A stretch of DNA of 64,000 nucleotides from Streptomyces viridochromogenes (GTDB lineage: Bacteria; Actinomycetota; Actinomycetes; Streptomycetales; Streptomycetaceae), in NCBI RefSeq assembly GCF_001270495.1, contig NZ_LGUR01000196.1:1-64000 (forward strand). The letters are read 5' to 3'. The position numbers and the translations under genes were made by a program. This document shows, one piece after another, positions 24,990 to 33,463 of this stretch. The notes under the pieces were generated by a model. The model did not search any database and was not told the origin of the DNA. It saw only the letters and a program-made list of their open reading frames with translations. Each line of letters begins with the position of its first letter. Position 1 is the first letter of the stretch.

Positions 24990-26003
24990 ATGAGCGGCGG
25001 GGGCAACACCGCCTACGGGAGGAAGTCCTTCCAACGGTCGAAGGCCCACTTCGCGGACCGGATCACCGTGGACGGCCGGGAGGGCTGGCCGGTGGCGGCC
25101 GGCCGGTACCGTCTGGTGGTCAGCCGCGCCTGTCCGTGGGCGAGCCGGGCGGTGATCTCCCGGCGGCTGCTCGGCCTGGAGGACGCCCTGTCCCTGGCGA
25201 TCGCCGACCCCATCCAGGACGACCGCAGCTGGCGCTTCACGCTGGACCCCGACGACCGCGACCCGGTGCTCGGCATCCGCTTCCTCAGCGAGGCCTACGA
25301 CCGGCGGGAGACCGACTACCCGGGCGGCGTCAGCGTGCCCGCGATCGTGGACGTGCCCAGCGGCAGGCTCGTCACCAACGACTACCAGCGGATCACGCTC
25401 GACCTCGCCACCGAGTGGGCGGCGCTGCACCGCGAGGGGGCACCCGACCTCTACCCCGAACCGCTGCGGGACGAGATCGACGCCGTGATGGCGGACGTCT
25501 TCGAGGACGTCAACAACGGGGTGTACCGGGCGGGCTTCGCCACCGGTCAGGAGGAGTACGAGACGGCCTGCGCGCGTCTCTTCCGGCGGCTGGAGCTGCT
25601 GGCCGAGCGGCTGGCCGAGCAGCGCTATCTGGTCGGCGACACGATCACCGAGGCGGACATCCGGCTGTTCACCACCCTGGTCCGCTTCGACGCCGTCTAC
25701 CACGGCCACTTCAAGTGCAACCGCTGGAAGTTGACGGAGGATCAGGTCCTGTGGGCGTACGCCCGCGACCTCTACCAGACGCCCGGATTCGGTGACACCG
25801 TCGACTTCGACCACATCAAGCGGCACTACTACCAGGTACACAGCGGCATCAACCCGACCGGCATCGTGCCCCTCGGGCCGGATCTGCCGGGCTGGCTGAC
25901 CCCGCACCACCGTGCGGAGCTGGGCGGCAGGCCGTTCGGCGACGGGACGCCGCCCGGGCCGGTTCCGGAGGCCGAGCGGGTCCCGGCGCACGGACGGCCC
26001 TGA
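24990..26003 (+). CDS. Glutathionyl-hydroquinone reductase (ECM4/YqjG-type GST)
   Basis: A 337-residue omega-class-like GST. The catalytic motif SRACPWASR holds nucleophilic Cys48. VPAIVDVPSGRLVTNDYQRI and the C-terminal helical domain (YLVGDTITEADIRLFTTLVRFDAVY) match the family. These enzymes reductively remove thiols from conjugated hydroquinones. Actinomycetes use mycothiol rather than glutathione, so the natural thiol is probably mycothiol; that is inference. The downstream DUF4235 gene is 22 bp away and likely co-transcribed. Confidence 0.92.
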   Translation: MSGGGNTAYGRKSFQRSKAHFADRITVDGREGWPVAAGRYRLVVSRACPWASRAVISRRLLGLEDALSLAIADPIQDDRSWRFTLDPDDRDPVLGIRFLSEAYDRRETDYPGGVSVPAIVDVPSGRLVTNDYQRITLDLATEWAALHREGAPDLYPEPLRDEIDAVMADVFEDVNNGVYRAGFATGQEEYETACARLFRRLELLAERLAEQRYLVGDTITEADIRLFTTLVRFDAVYHGHFKCNRWKLTEDQVLWAYARDLYQTPGFGDTVDFDHIKRHYYQVHSGINPTGIVPLGPDLPGWLTPHHRAELGGRPFGDGTPPGPVPEAERVPAHGRP

Positions 26004-26025
26004 CCGACGAAGGAGGCACAGGCAC

Positions 26026-26337
26026 ATGGCCAAGAAGAGCAAGCAGAAGAAGGCGAAGCTCCCTCTCGCCTACAAGCCGCTGGGATTCGCCCTCGGTTGG
26101 GCGAGCGGCGCGCTGGCGGGGCTCGCCTTCCGCAAGACCTGGATGGCGATACGGCACGAGGAGGACGCCCCCGACGCCCTGGACCGGGACCGCGGCTGGG
26201 GGGAGATCCTGCTGGCGGCCGCGGTCCAGGGCGCCCTCTTCGCGATGGCGCGCAGCCTGGCGGACCGCACCGGCGCGAAGGCGATCGAGCGCTCGACGGG
26301 CGTGTGGCCGGTCAGCGAGAAGGGCGGCCGGGACTGA
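26026..26337 (+). CDS. DUF4235 small membrane protein
   Basis: A 103-residue protein with a lysine-rich start (KKSKQKKAK), then two hydrophobic segments (GFALGWASGALAGLAF; ILLAAAVQGALFAMARSLADR), as in DUF4235. The family is actinobacterial and of unknown function. The ATG is preceded by AAGGAGG. It probably sits in one transcript with the upstream GST-like gene. Confidence 0.88.
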   Translation: MAKKSKQKKAKLPLAYKPLGFALGWASGALAGLAFRKTWMAIRHEEDAPDALDRDRGWGEILLAAAVQGALFAMARSLADRTGAKAIERSTGVWPVSEKGGRD

Positions 26338-26339
26338 GC

Positions 26340-26364
26340 GGCCGCCGGGGCCGCCCCGGCGGCC
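26340..26364. terminator. Hairpin between convergent DUF4235 and VOC genes
   Basis: GGCCGCCGG (26340-26348) pairs with CCGGCGGCC (26356-26364) across a 7-nt loop, directly after the DUF4235 stop. Confidence 0.7.
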
Positions 26365-26383
26365 CCGGCGGCCCTGGTGTGGC

Positions 26384-26776
26384 TCAGCCCTGCTTCGGCG
26401 CCGTGGAGGCCCTGCGGTGCAGGGTGAAGGAGTGGCCGGCCGGGTCGGCGTAGCCGCGTTCCTCGTAGGGGCCGGCCGCGTCCTTCGTCTCCACCGGACG
26501 GCCGCCCAGCCCGACGATCCTGCGCTCCGCCTCGTCCAGGTCCGCCACGACGAAGTCCAGGTGGGCCTGGAGGGAGTTCTCGGGGCGCGGCCAGCTCGGC
26601 GGGGTCGCGTTCATGTCGCGCCGGAATGCCAGCCGCGTGCCGTCGGCGCCCCTGATCTCCACGCGGTTGGCGGTCGCGTCCGTCTGTTCGCCGTCCAGCA
26701 GTTCCTTGTAGAACACGGCGAGCTTCTCGGGCTCGGCACAGTCGAGCACCACGAAACCCGCTGTCACCAGTGGCAT
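26384..26776 (-). CDS. VOC (glyoxalase/dioxygenase fold) protein
   Basis: A 130-residue vicinal-oxygen-chelate protein: FVVLDCAEPEKLAVFYKELLDGE opens the first beta-alpha-beta module, and HLDFVVADLDEAERRIVGLG plus DPAGHSFTLHRR the second. The ligand positions typical of a metal centre are only partly visible, so it may be a binding protein instead of an enzyme. Substrate unknown. Confidence 0.88.
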   Translation of the reverse strand: MPLVTAGFVVLDCAEPEKLAVFYKELLDGEQTDATANRVEIRGADGTRLAFRRDMNATPPSWPRPENSLQAHLDFVVADLDEAERRIVGLGGRPVETKDAAGPYEERGYADPAGHSFTLHRRASTAPKQG

Positions 26777-26854
26777 GACTCCTCCGAAGGGTCAGGGGCG
26801 CGGGACGGTCCTGTCCCGCGCCCTGTCCCCCACGGGTGTCCCGGCCAGGGCGTT

Positions 26855-27319
26855 TCAGTCCGCCACCAGCCACTGCCCGTCCTTCATCAGCTCCCGCCCG
26901 GCGATCTCGTCGGCCTCACGCCAGGCCTGCACCCGCTGTGGACGGACACGGAAGTACAGGTAGGGCGTGGCGAGTCGGCGGGGGTCGAAGCCGGTCCTGG
27001 ACGCGAAGCGGTCGGCCTCCTCCTCGGGGAGCTGAGAAGGGGCGATCGTGTCGGCCGTGCCCTCGATCATGACGACGTCACGGGTCGGCCCGACGCCGAG
27101 GCGCGCTCTGCCGGTCAGCCTCAGGTTCCGGCCCGTCGGGCTGTTGGCCGGCGTGGCCAGCAGCAGGGTCGAACCGTTCCAGAGGAAGGACAGCGGGACG
27201 AGATACGGCACGCCTCCGTCGACCTCGGCCGTGGCGACCCACACGTCCTCGTCGTGTTCCAGTCGGTTCAGGGTGTCCTGCTTGCGCTGCTTGGCGGGGC
27301 GTGCGGGCGGGCGGGTCAT
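26855..27319 (-). CDS. Pyridoxamine 5'-phosphate oxidase-fold protein
   Basis: A 154-residue split-barrel flavoprotein: WVATAEVDGGVPYLVPLSFLWNGSTLLLAT and GRARLGVGPTRDVVMIEGTAD are typical of PPOX-family proteins binding FMN, F420 or haem. It is not PdxH, which is longer. The ATG overlaps the TetR stop (ATGA), so it is co-translated with its likely regulator. Confidence 0.88.
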   Translation of the reverse strand: MTRPPARPAKQRKQDTLNRLEHDEDVWVATAEVDGGVPYLVPLSFLWNGSTLLLATPANSPTGRNLRLTGRARLGVGPTRDVVMIEGTADTIAPSQLPEEEADRFASRTGFDPRRLATPYLYFRVRPQRVQAWREADEIAGRELMKDGQWLVAD

Positions 27320-28107
27320 CTGCGGACTGCCTCCTGTCGCGGCAACTGTCGACGGACGTTTCCAGTGTGACTGCCCAACTCGCGGCCGGTCCCGGGTTTC
27401 CGCTCCTGGTGTTCCGCCAGCCGCACCGCCGCCGCGCTCAGCAGCAGGTCCAGGACCGCCGGATAGGAGCTGTGCGCCATGTCCGCCACGAGATGGCGGG
27501 CCGTCGCGGCGATGTGCGGGTGGGTGTCGGCGGACAGACGCGCGTACGTCGCCCGCCAGACGGCCGCCTCCGCCTCCCGCGCGGCCTTCGGCATCGCCGC
27601 GCTCGCCGAGTCGAGGGCGCCGTGGGCGAGTGCCTGGTCGACGAAGGCGTGGTAGATCCGCACGGCCTCGCCGTCGGGGAACCCGGCCTCGCGCAGCACG
27701 CCGAGGATCGTCTCGACCGCCTGGATCTCGTACGCCCGCCCGGTCACCCGGTACGAGCTGAGCACCGCCGCCCGGGGGTGTGCGAGCGCCCCGGCGTGCA
27801 TGCGCAGGCCGAGATCCCACAGGTCGGCGCGCCAGTCGCCGGTGGGCCGCCAGGTGCGCAGCGTACGGCCGATGAGTTCGTCGGCGATGGCGAGCATCAG
27901 GTCGTCGGTGGTCCGGAAGTAGCGGTACAGCGAGCTGGGGTCGGCGCCGAGCGCCCGGCCGAGGCGGCGCACCGAGAGGGCGTCGGCGCCGTGTTCCTCG
28001 ATGAGCCTCAGGGCCGTCTCGACGATCAGTCCCTCGGACAGCACGACGCCCTGCTTGGTGGGGCGCCTGCGCCGCCGGGCGGCGGGCGGGACGACACGCT
28101 CACTCAT
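27316..28107 (-). CDS. TetR-family regulator
   Basis: A 263-residue protein. A basic N-terminal segment (ARRRRRPTKQG) precedes the helix-turn-helix (about 28-75; ALRLIEEHGADALSVRRLGRALGADPSSLYRYF). The C-terminal domain (TetR_C type) contains IYHAFVDQALAHG. The ATG at 28107 begins the family-like sequence. It overlaps the downstream PPOX gene by 4 nt and diverges from an amino-acid permease gene, which it may control; an imperfect dyad GTTGACCTGTTAAC lies at 28167-28180. Confidence 0.88.
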   Translation of the reverse strand: MSERVVPPAARRRRRPTKQGVVLSEGLIVETALRLIEEHGADALSVRRLGRALGADPSSLYRYFRTTDDLMLAIADELIGRTLRTWRPTGDWRADLWDLGLRMHAGALAHPRAAVLSSYRVTGRAYEIQAVETILGVLREAGFPDGEAVRIYHAFVDQALAHGALDSASAAMPKAAREAEAAVWRATYARLSADTHPHIAATARHLVADMAHSSYPAVLDLLLSAAAVRLAEHQERKPGTGRELGSHTGNVRRQLPRQEAVRR

Positions 28108-28244
28108 GGACTGCCTCCCATGGACTGCCTCCCTCGGTCCGGTGCCCGGCACCTTATGACAACACCGTTGACCTGTTAACCCTCCGGACAGTTTCATGTC
28201 CGCTCATCGGGGCCGCCCAGGCCCCCGGTGCGAGCGGAGAGGCC

Positions 28245-29747
28245 ATGTCCGACCAGCCCCACAGCGTCGACCCAGCGGCGCAGCCCGCGCTGCGCAGATC
28301 CCTCGGTGTCCTGGACGGCATCGCCATCGCCGCCTCCAGTACGGCCGCGACCACCAGCATCGGCATCGGTCTCGGGGTCACGGCGGGGGTGGTCGGCCTG
28401 CATCTGCCGGCGATCATGCTGCTGGCGTTCCTGCCGGTCCTGGGCATCGCGGGCGCGTACTCCCGGCTCAACAAGGTCGAGCCCAACGCGGGCAACGGCT
28501 ATGTGTGGGTGGGCCGTTCACTCACCCCGTGGCTGGGCTTCATGGTGGGCTGGGTGAACATCGTGGCCGTGGTGGCGTTCCTCGCGTACACCACGGCGGT
28601 CACCGGCTCGGCCCTGCTCCAACTGGCCGGGGACGCGGGACTGCACCGGGTGGGCGGCCTCGCGCTGGACCCGGGTTCGACCGCGCAGACGACGGCGGTC
28701 GGCATCCTGGTCCTGGTCGCGGTCACGCTGACCGCCGTGACCGGCATCCGCGCCGCCGCCCGTCTCCAGGCCGGGCTGCTGGTCTTCGAGTACGTCGTCC
28801 TGCTGGGCTTCTGCGGGTACGGCATCGTGACCGGACCGCACGACTTCAGCCTGAGCTGGTTCGACCCGTTCGCGATCCCCTCGGCGACGGCACTCGCGCA
28901 GGGCCTGCTGCTGTCGGTGTTCTGCTACTGGGGTTTCGAGTCGGCGTTCAGCGTCAACGAGGAGGTCCGCGACCCGCGCGACGCCTCCCGGGCCGGGATC
29001 ACCACCCTGTGCACCATGCTGGGGCTGTTCCTGCTCGGCTCGATCGCCTTCCAACGCGTCCTGTCCGAGGAGGAGTTGGCCGGCCACGGCGCCGAGGGCC
29101 TGGCCTTCTTCGGCGAGCGGTTGGCGTCCCAGCCGTGGGCGGCGCTCCCGCTGATCGCCCTGATGTTCTCGGCGGTCGCCTCGCTGCAGGCCGGGGTGAT
29201 CCCGACGGCCCGGGCGATGTTCGCGATGAGCCGCGACCGTACGCTCGGGCCGGTGTGGTCCAAGGTCAGCCCCCGGTACGGGACTCCGGCCGCCGGCACC
29301 GTGCTCATCGGCGTACTGGCGGCGCTGGTCGCGGCGCTCGCGCTGATCATCCCCCGCCTCGCCGACATGATCATGGCGACGGTGAGCGCCGTGGGCATCG
29401 TGGTCGCCCTGTCCTACGCCCTCACGGCCGTCGCGGCCGCCGTACGCTTCCGCTCGCTGCTGCGCGAGGACTGGCGGGAGGGCATACGGGCGGTGGTGTT
29501 CCCCGCGCTGAGCGCGGCGGCCCTGCTCGGCCTCGGTGGCTATCTGGGCTGGTCGTTCTACACGTCCGCCGACCACTTCGAGGTCAGCGCGGACAACGGA
29601 TGGTTCCTGCTGTCCACCCCGCTGGCGATGATCGCGTCGGGCTTCGTGGCCGCCGCATGGGCCAAGTGGGTGCGCAGATCGCCGTACTTCCGCACCGGCA
29701 AGGGGACCGACGCCGACGCGCCCCGGCTCCTCGCCACGTCCCGATGA
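28245..29747 (+). CDS. APC-superfamily amino-acid permease
   Basis: A 500-residue transporter with about 12 helices. TAATTSIGIGLGVTAG is the unwound helix-1 substrate site; NKVEPNAGNGYVWVGRSLTPWLGFMVGWV and SVFCYWGFESAFSVNEEVRDP are typical APC motifs. The substrate is unknown. A hydrolase gene starts 21 bp after its stop, so permease and amidohydrolase likely form an import-and-cleave pair. Confidence 0.92.
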   Translation: MSDQPHSVDPAAQPALRRSLGVLDGIAIAASSTAATTSIGIGLGVTAGVVGLHLPAIMLLAFLPVLGIAGAYSRLNKVEPNAGNGYVWVGRSLTPWLGFMVGWVNIVAVVAFLAYTTAVTGSALLQLAGDAGLHRVGGLALDPGSTAQTTAVGILVLVAVTLTAVTGIRAAARLQAGLLVFEYVVLLGFCGYGIVTGPHDFSLSWFDPFAIPSATALAQGLLLSVFCYWGFESAFSVNEEVRDPRDASRAGITTLCTMLGLFLLGSIAFQRVLSEEELAGHGAEGLAFFGERLASQPWAALPLIALMFSAVASLQAGVIPTARAMFAMSRDRTLGPVWSKVSPRYGTPAAGTVLIGVLAALVAALALIIPRLADMIMATVSAVGIVVALSYALTAVAAAVRFRSLLREDWREGIRAVVFPALSAAALLGLGGYLGWSFYTSADHFEVSADNGWFLLSTPLAMIASGFVAAAWAKWVRRSPYFRTGKGTDADAPRLLATSR

Positions 29748-29768
29748 ACCCCGACCAGGAAACGGAAC

Positions 29769-31442
29769 ATGCACGCAGATCTCCTCTTCACAGGCGGCCC
29801 CGTCCTCACTCCCGAGGGCCGCACAGCGACGGCCGTGGCCGTCACCGGCGACCGCGTCACGGCCGTAGGACGGGAGGAGGTGCACGATCTCGCCGGGCCG
29901 CGGACCGAGGTGGTGGACCTCGCCGGGCGGTTGCTGATGCCCGGGTTCCAGGACGCGCACGTACATCCGGTACCGGCCGGACTGGAGCTCTCCCGGTGCG
30001 ATCTGACCGGGGCGAGGACGGCGGACGAGACGCTCACCGCGGTGCGCGCCTACGCCGACGCGCACCCCGGGCGGGAGTGGATCACGGGTGGCGGCTGGTC
30101 GATGGAGGCCTTCGAGGGCGGTACGCCGACGAAGGAGCTGCTGGACGCGGTGGTGCCGGACCGACCGGTCTATCTGCCCAACCGCGACCATCACGGCGCC
30201 TGGGTCAACAGCCGCGCCCTCGCGCTCGCCGGCATCACCCGCGACACGCCCGACCCGGCCGACGGGCGGATCGACCGGGACGTCTCGGGTGAGCCGAGCG
30301 GAACCTTGCAGGAGGGGGCGATGCAGCTGGTGGGGCGGCTCACCCCACCGGCGACACCGGCCGACCTGACGGCGGCCCTGCTGCACGCCCAGCGGCATCT
30401 GCACGCGCTCGGCATCACCGCCTGGCAGGACGCGCTGGTCGGGGACTTCCTCGGGATGGAGGACCCGGCGCAGGCGTATCTGGCCGCCGCGCGGGACGGC
30501 TCGCTCACCGCCCGCGTCGTCGGCGCGCTGTGGTGGGACCGCGAGCGGGGCGCCGAGCAGATTCCCGAACTGGTCGAGCGGCGGGCCGCGTTGAGCCACG
30601 GCAGGTTCCGCGCGGGCAGCGTCAAGCTGATGCTGGACGGCGTCGCCGAGACCGGAACGGCGGCGCTGCTGGACCCCTACCTCGACAAGTGCGGCTGCGC
30701 CACCGCCAACCGGGGCACCAGCTTCATCGACGCCGGGCAACTGCCCGAGTACGTCACCGAGTTGGACGCGCTCGGCTTCCAGTGCCACTTCCACGCCCTG
30801 GGCGACCGGGCCGTACGCGACGCGCTGGACGCGATCGAGGCCGCGCGCGCCGCGAGCGAAGCGCGATGGGGGTCCCCCCGGCCGAAGGCCGGCGGAGGGC
30901 CGAGCGACACGCGGCCCCACCTGGCCCATCTCCAGGTCGTCCAGCCCGCCGACGTGCCGCGCTTCGCCCGGCTCGGGGCGACCGCGAACATCCAGCCGCT
31001 GTGGGCCGCGCACGAACCGCAGATGGACGAGCTGACCATTCCGTTCCTCGGGCCCGAACGGGCCGCGTGGCAGTACCCGTTCGGCGCGCTGCTGCGCTCC
31101 GGCGCCCGGCTCGCGGCGGGCAGCGACTGGCCGGTGAGCAGCCCCGATCCGCTCCAGGGGATCCATGTGGCGGTCAACCGCGTGCCCCCGGACGGCGGCG
31201 GCACACCGGTGTTCCTGCCCGGCGAACGCATCGGACTCGCCGAGGCGTTGAGCGCCTACACGGCGGGCTCGGCGTATGTGAACCACCTCGACGACACGGG
31301 CGAGGTGCGCGCCGGAGCGCTCGCGGACCTCGTGGTCCTGGACCGCGATCCGTTCGACGGGCCGATGGAGGCGATCGCGGAGACGCGGGTGTCCCTCACT
31401 TACGTCGGGGGCACGCGCGTGTACGCCGCCCCAGGGGCGTGA
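29769..31442 (+). CDS. YtcJ-like amidohydrolase
   Basis: A 557-residue metal-dependent hydrolase. An N-terminal composite beta domain leads into the barrel; the metal-binding HxH is DAHVHPVP (about residue 61-68). FHALGDRAVRDALD and AAGSDWPVSSPDPLQG supply other metal ligands. It resembles YtcJ/amidohydrolase_3 proteins that cleave N-acyl amides or formamides. An extra segment of about 20 residues (about 362-381) is encoded by a hairpin repeat that interrupts the barrel between conserved blocks. It is probably co-expressed with the upstream permease. Confidence 0.92.
   Translation: MHADLLFTGGPVLTPEGRTATAVAVTGDRVTAVGREEVHDLAGPRTEVVDLAGRLLMPGFQDAHVHPVPAGLELSRCDLTGARTADETLTAVRAYADAHPGREWITGGGWSMEAFEGGTPTKELLDAVVPDRPVYLPNRDHHGAWVNSRALALAGITRDTPDPADGRIDRDVSGEPSGTLQEGAMQLVGRLTPPATPADLTAALLHAQRHLHALGITAWQDALVGDFLGMEDPAQAYLAAARDGSLTARVVGALWWDRERGAEQIPELVERRAALSHGRFRAGSVKLMLDGVAETGTAALLDPYLDKCGCATANRGTSFIDAGQLPEYVTELDALGFQCHFHALGDRAVRDALDAIEAARAASEARWGSPRPKAGGGPSDTRPHLAHLQVVQPADVPRFARLGATANIQPLWAAHEPQMDELTIPFLGPERAAWQYPFGALLRSGARLAAGSDWPVSSPDPLQGIHVAVNRVPPDGGGTPVFLPGERIGLAEALSAYTAGSAYVNHLDDTGEVRAGALADLVVLDRDPFDGPMEAIAETRVSLTYVGGTRVYAAPGA
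30853..30907 (+). repeat. Small palindromic element inserted in frame
   Basis: GGGGG-T-CCCCC (30868-30878) and CCGGCC-GAA-GGCCGG (30878-30892), flanked by GCGAGCGAAGCGCGATG and GGAGGGCCGAGCGACAC, match a small mobile-like repeat I recognise in Streptomyces. It adds SEARWGSPRPKAGGGPSDT to the amidohydrolase without breaking the frame. The identification is from memory. Confidence 0.65.
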
Positions 31443-31466
31443 GAAGTCACGCGGACCGCCGTCCGG

Positions 31467-32435
31467 CTACCGCGAAGCCGCCTGGAACGTACGGCGATAC
31501 GCCTGCGGTGACACCCCGATGGCGGCGTGCAGATGCTGGCGCAGGGAGGCACCCGTGGCGAAGCCGACCTGGCCGGCGATCCGGTCCACCGACAGATCAC
31601 TGGACTCCAGCAGATGCCGGGCGCGGGCGACGCGCTGCTGGATCAGCCAGCGGCCGGGGCTGAGGCCGACCTCGTCGTGGAAGCGGCGGGCGAAGGTGCG
31701 CAGGCTCATCCGGGCGTGGGCGGCGAGGTCGGTCAGCGTGAGGGGTTCGTCGAGGCGCTCCAGGACCCAGGCGCGGGTGGCGGCGGTGCTCGCGGCGCCG
31801 CTCTCCGGGACCGGCTGCTCGATGTACTGGGCCTGGCCGCCGTCCCGGAACGGGGGCACGACGCAGCGCCGGGCCACCGCGTTGGCCAGCTCGTGGCCGT
31901 GGTCGACGCGGACGATGTGCAGGCAGACGTCGATGCCGGAGGCGGCGCCGGCCGAGGTGAGGATCCGGCCGTCGTGGACGAAGAGGACGTCCGGGTCCAG
32001 GTCGACGTGCGGGTACCGGCGCCGGAACAGGTCGGTCACCTGCCAGTGCGTGGTGGCCCTGCGGCCGTCCAGAAGGCCGGCCGCGGCGAGGACGAAGGCT
32101 GCGGTGCAGATCGACACGATGCGTGCGTCCGGGCGGATCAGCGCGAGCGCGGCGGCGACCTCGGCGGACAGCTCCGTGGGGACGTACGGGGGCGCCATGG
32201 AGGCGACCACCACGGTGTCGGCCGTGGCGAGGATCTCCGGGCCGTACTGGACTCCGATCGTGAAGTCCGCGTTGCTGTGCACCGGCCGGCCGTCGACGCT
32301 GCAGGTCAGCACCTCGTACCGGCCGTCGGCCGCGCCGAAGATCCGGCTGGGGATGCCCAGCTCGAAGGGGTAGACGCCATCCAGGGCCAGCACCACCACC
32401 CGCTCGGCCCGTTCCACCTGTCGTTCACCACGCAT
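31467..32435 (-). CDS. GlxA-family regulator (DJ-1/PfpI plus AraC)
   Basis: A 322-residue protein. The N-terminal DJ-1/PfpI-like domain (about 10-190) contains VVVLALDGVYPFELGIP and IVSICTAAFVLAAAGLLDGR, with Cys in the nucleophile-elbow position. The C-terminal AraC domain (about 220-320) contains LTDLAAHARMSLRTFARRFH and VDRIAGQVGFATGASLRQHL. It diverges from a quinone oxidoreductase gene across a 71-bp gap with a clear dyad, so it probably regulates that gene. Confidence 0.92.
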   Translation of the reverse strand: MRGERQVERAERVVVLALDGVYPFELGIPSRIFGAADGRYEVLTCSVDGRPVHSNADFTIGVQYGPEILATADTVVVASMAPPYVPTELSAEVAAALALIRPDARIVSICTAAFVLAAAGLLDGRRATTHWQVTDLFRRRYPHVDLDPDVLFVHDGRILTSAGAASGIDVCLHIVRVDHGHELANAVARRCVVPPFRDGGQAQYIEQPVPESGAASTAATRAWVLERLDEPLTLTDLAAHARMSLRTFARRFHDEVGLSPGRWLIQQRVARARHLLESSDLSVDRIAGQVGFATGASLRQHLHAAIGVSPQAYRRTFQAASR

Positions 32436-32469
32436 GGCACGATCCTATCGAAGGTTGGCAATCGTGCCA
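32435..32469. promoter_or_regulatory. Inverted repeat between GlxA-type regulator and oxidoreductase
   Basis: TGGCACGAT (32435-32443) and ATCGTGCCA (32461-32469) are perfect 9-bp arms 17 bp apart; the second arm is also part of a TGGCA-ATCG-TGCCA palindrome. The first arm touches the regulator start codon, suiting autoregulation. Confidence 0.65.
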
Positions 32470-32506
32470 TTCTCCTGCGCTGCGGGCCCCGGCAGGCTGG
32501 TCGACC

Positions 32507-33457
32507 ATGAGCACTGTGAACACGATGCGAGCCATCAGCCAGGACGTCCTCGGCGGTCCCGAGGTCCTGAAGGAAGTGGAACTGGAGCGCCCGACGCCGC
32601 GCCCGAACGAGGTACTGGTCCGCGTACGCGCCGCCGGCGTCAACCCGACCGACTGGAAGCACCGCGCGACCGGCGGTTTCCTGGGCGAGCCGCCCTTCGT
32701 CCTGGGCTGGGACGTCTCCGGCGTGGTCGAGGCGGTCGGCGTCGGCGTCGCCCGGTTCCAGCCCGGCGACGAGGTCTTCGGGATGCTGTCCTACCCGTTC
32801 GGCCACGGCTCGCACGCCGAGTACGTCACCGCCCCGGCCCGCGCCTTCGCGCACAAGCCGGCCTCGATCGACCACACGCAGGCGGGCGCTCTTCCGCTGG
32901 TGTCCCTCACCGCCTGGCAGGCCCTGGTGGAGTACGCCGACGTGCGTCCGGGGCAGCGGGTGCTGATCCACGCGGCCGCCGGCGGGGTCGGTCACGTGGC
33001 CGTGCAGATCGCCAAGGCACGGGGCGCGCATGTGATCGGCACGGCGAGCGCGGGCAAGCACGAGTTCCTGCGGAGCCTCGGCGCGGACGAGGTGGTCGAC
33101 TACCGGGAGACGGACTTCGCCGAGGCCGTCAAGGACGTCGATGTCGTGCTGGACACGCTCGGCGGTGACACCAGCACGCGTTCACTGCGCGTACTGCGCC
33201 CGGGCGGCCTCGTCGTCTCGATCCTGCCGGGCGGTTCGGACGACCTCTACCAGGAGGCCGGGCGGCTGGGTGTGCGGGCGCTTCGGATGCTCGTGGACGC
33301 CTCCCACAGCGGCCTGACGGCGATCGCGGAGCTGGTGGAGGCGGGGAAGCTGCGCCCCGCGATCGCCGGCGCCTTCCCGTTGGCCGATGCCGCCGAGGCA
33401 CACAGGCTCGGCGACACCGGCCGGACCACGGGGAAGCTGGTCCTGGTGGTGGACTGA
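32507..33457 (+). CDS. MDR-family NADP-dependent quinone oxidoreductase
   Basis: A 316-residue zinc-free medium-chain reductase. The N-terminal catalytic domain has RVRAAGVNPTDWKHRATGG and GWDVSGVVEAVG; the nucleotide site is IHAAAGGVGHVAVQIAKARGAHV. It lacks the zinc ligands of alcohol dehydrogenases. Members reduce quinones or enones. An ATG at 32525 is an alternative start. Probably under the divergent GlxA-type regulator. Confidence 0.92.
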   Translation: MSTVNTMRAISQDVLGGPEVLKEVELERPTPRPNEVLVRVRAAGVNPTDWKHRATGGFLGEPPFVLGWDVSGVVEAVGVGVARFQPGDEVFGMLSYPFGHGSHAEYVTAPARAFAHKPASIDHTQAGALPLVSLTAWQALVEYADVRPGQRVLIHAAAGGVGHVAVQIAKARGAHVIGTASAGKHEFLRSLGADEVVDYRETDFAEAVKDVDVVLDTLGGDTSTRSLRVLRPGGLVVSILPGGSDDLYQEAGRLGVRALRMLVDASHSGLTAIAELVEAGKLRPAIAGAFPLADAAEAHRLGDTGRTTGKLVLVVD

Positions 33458-33463
33458 CCTCGG

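Noticed and set aside
28518..31286. 922-codon minus-strand open frame
   Set aside because: Antisense to the permease and amidohydrolase genes; no recognisable motif, Arg/Gly/Gln-rich.
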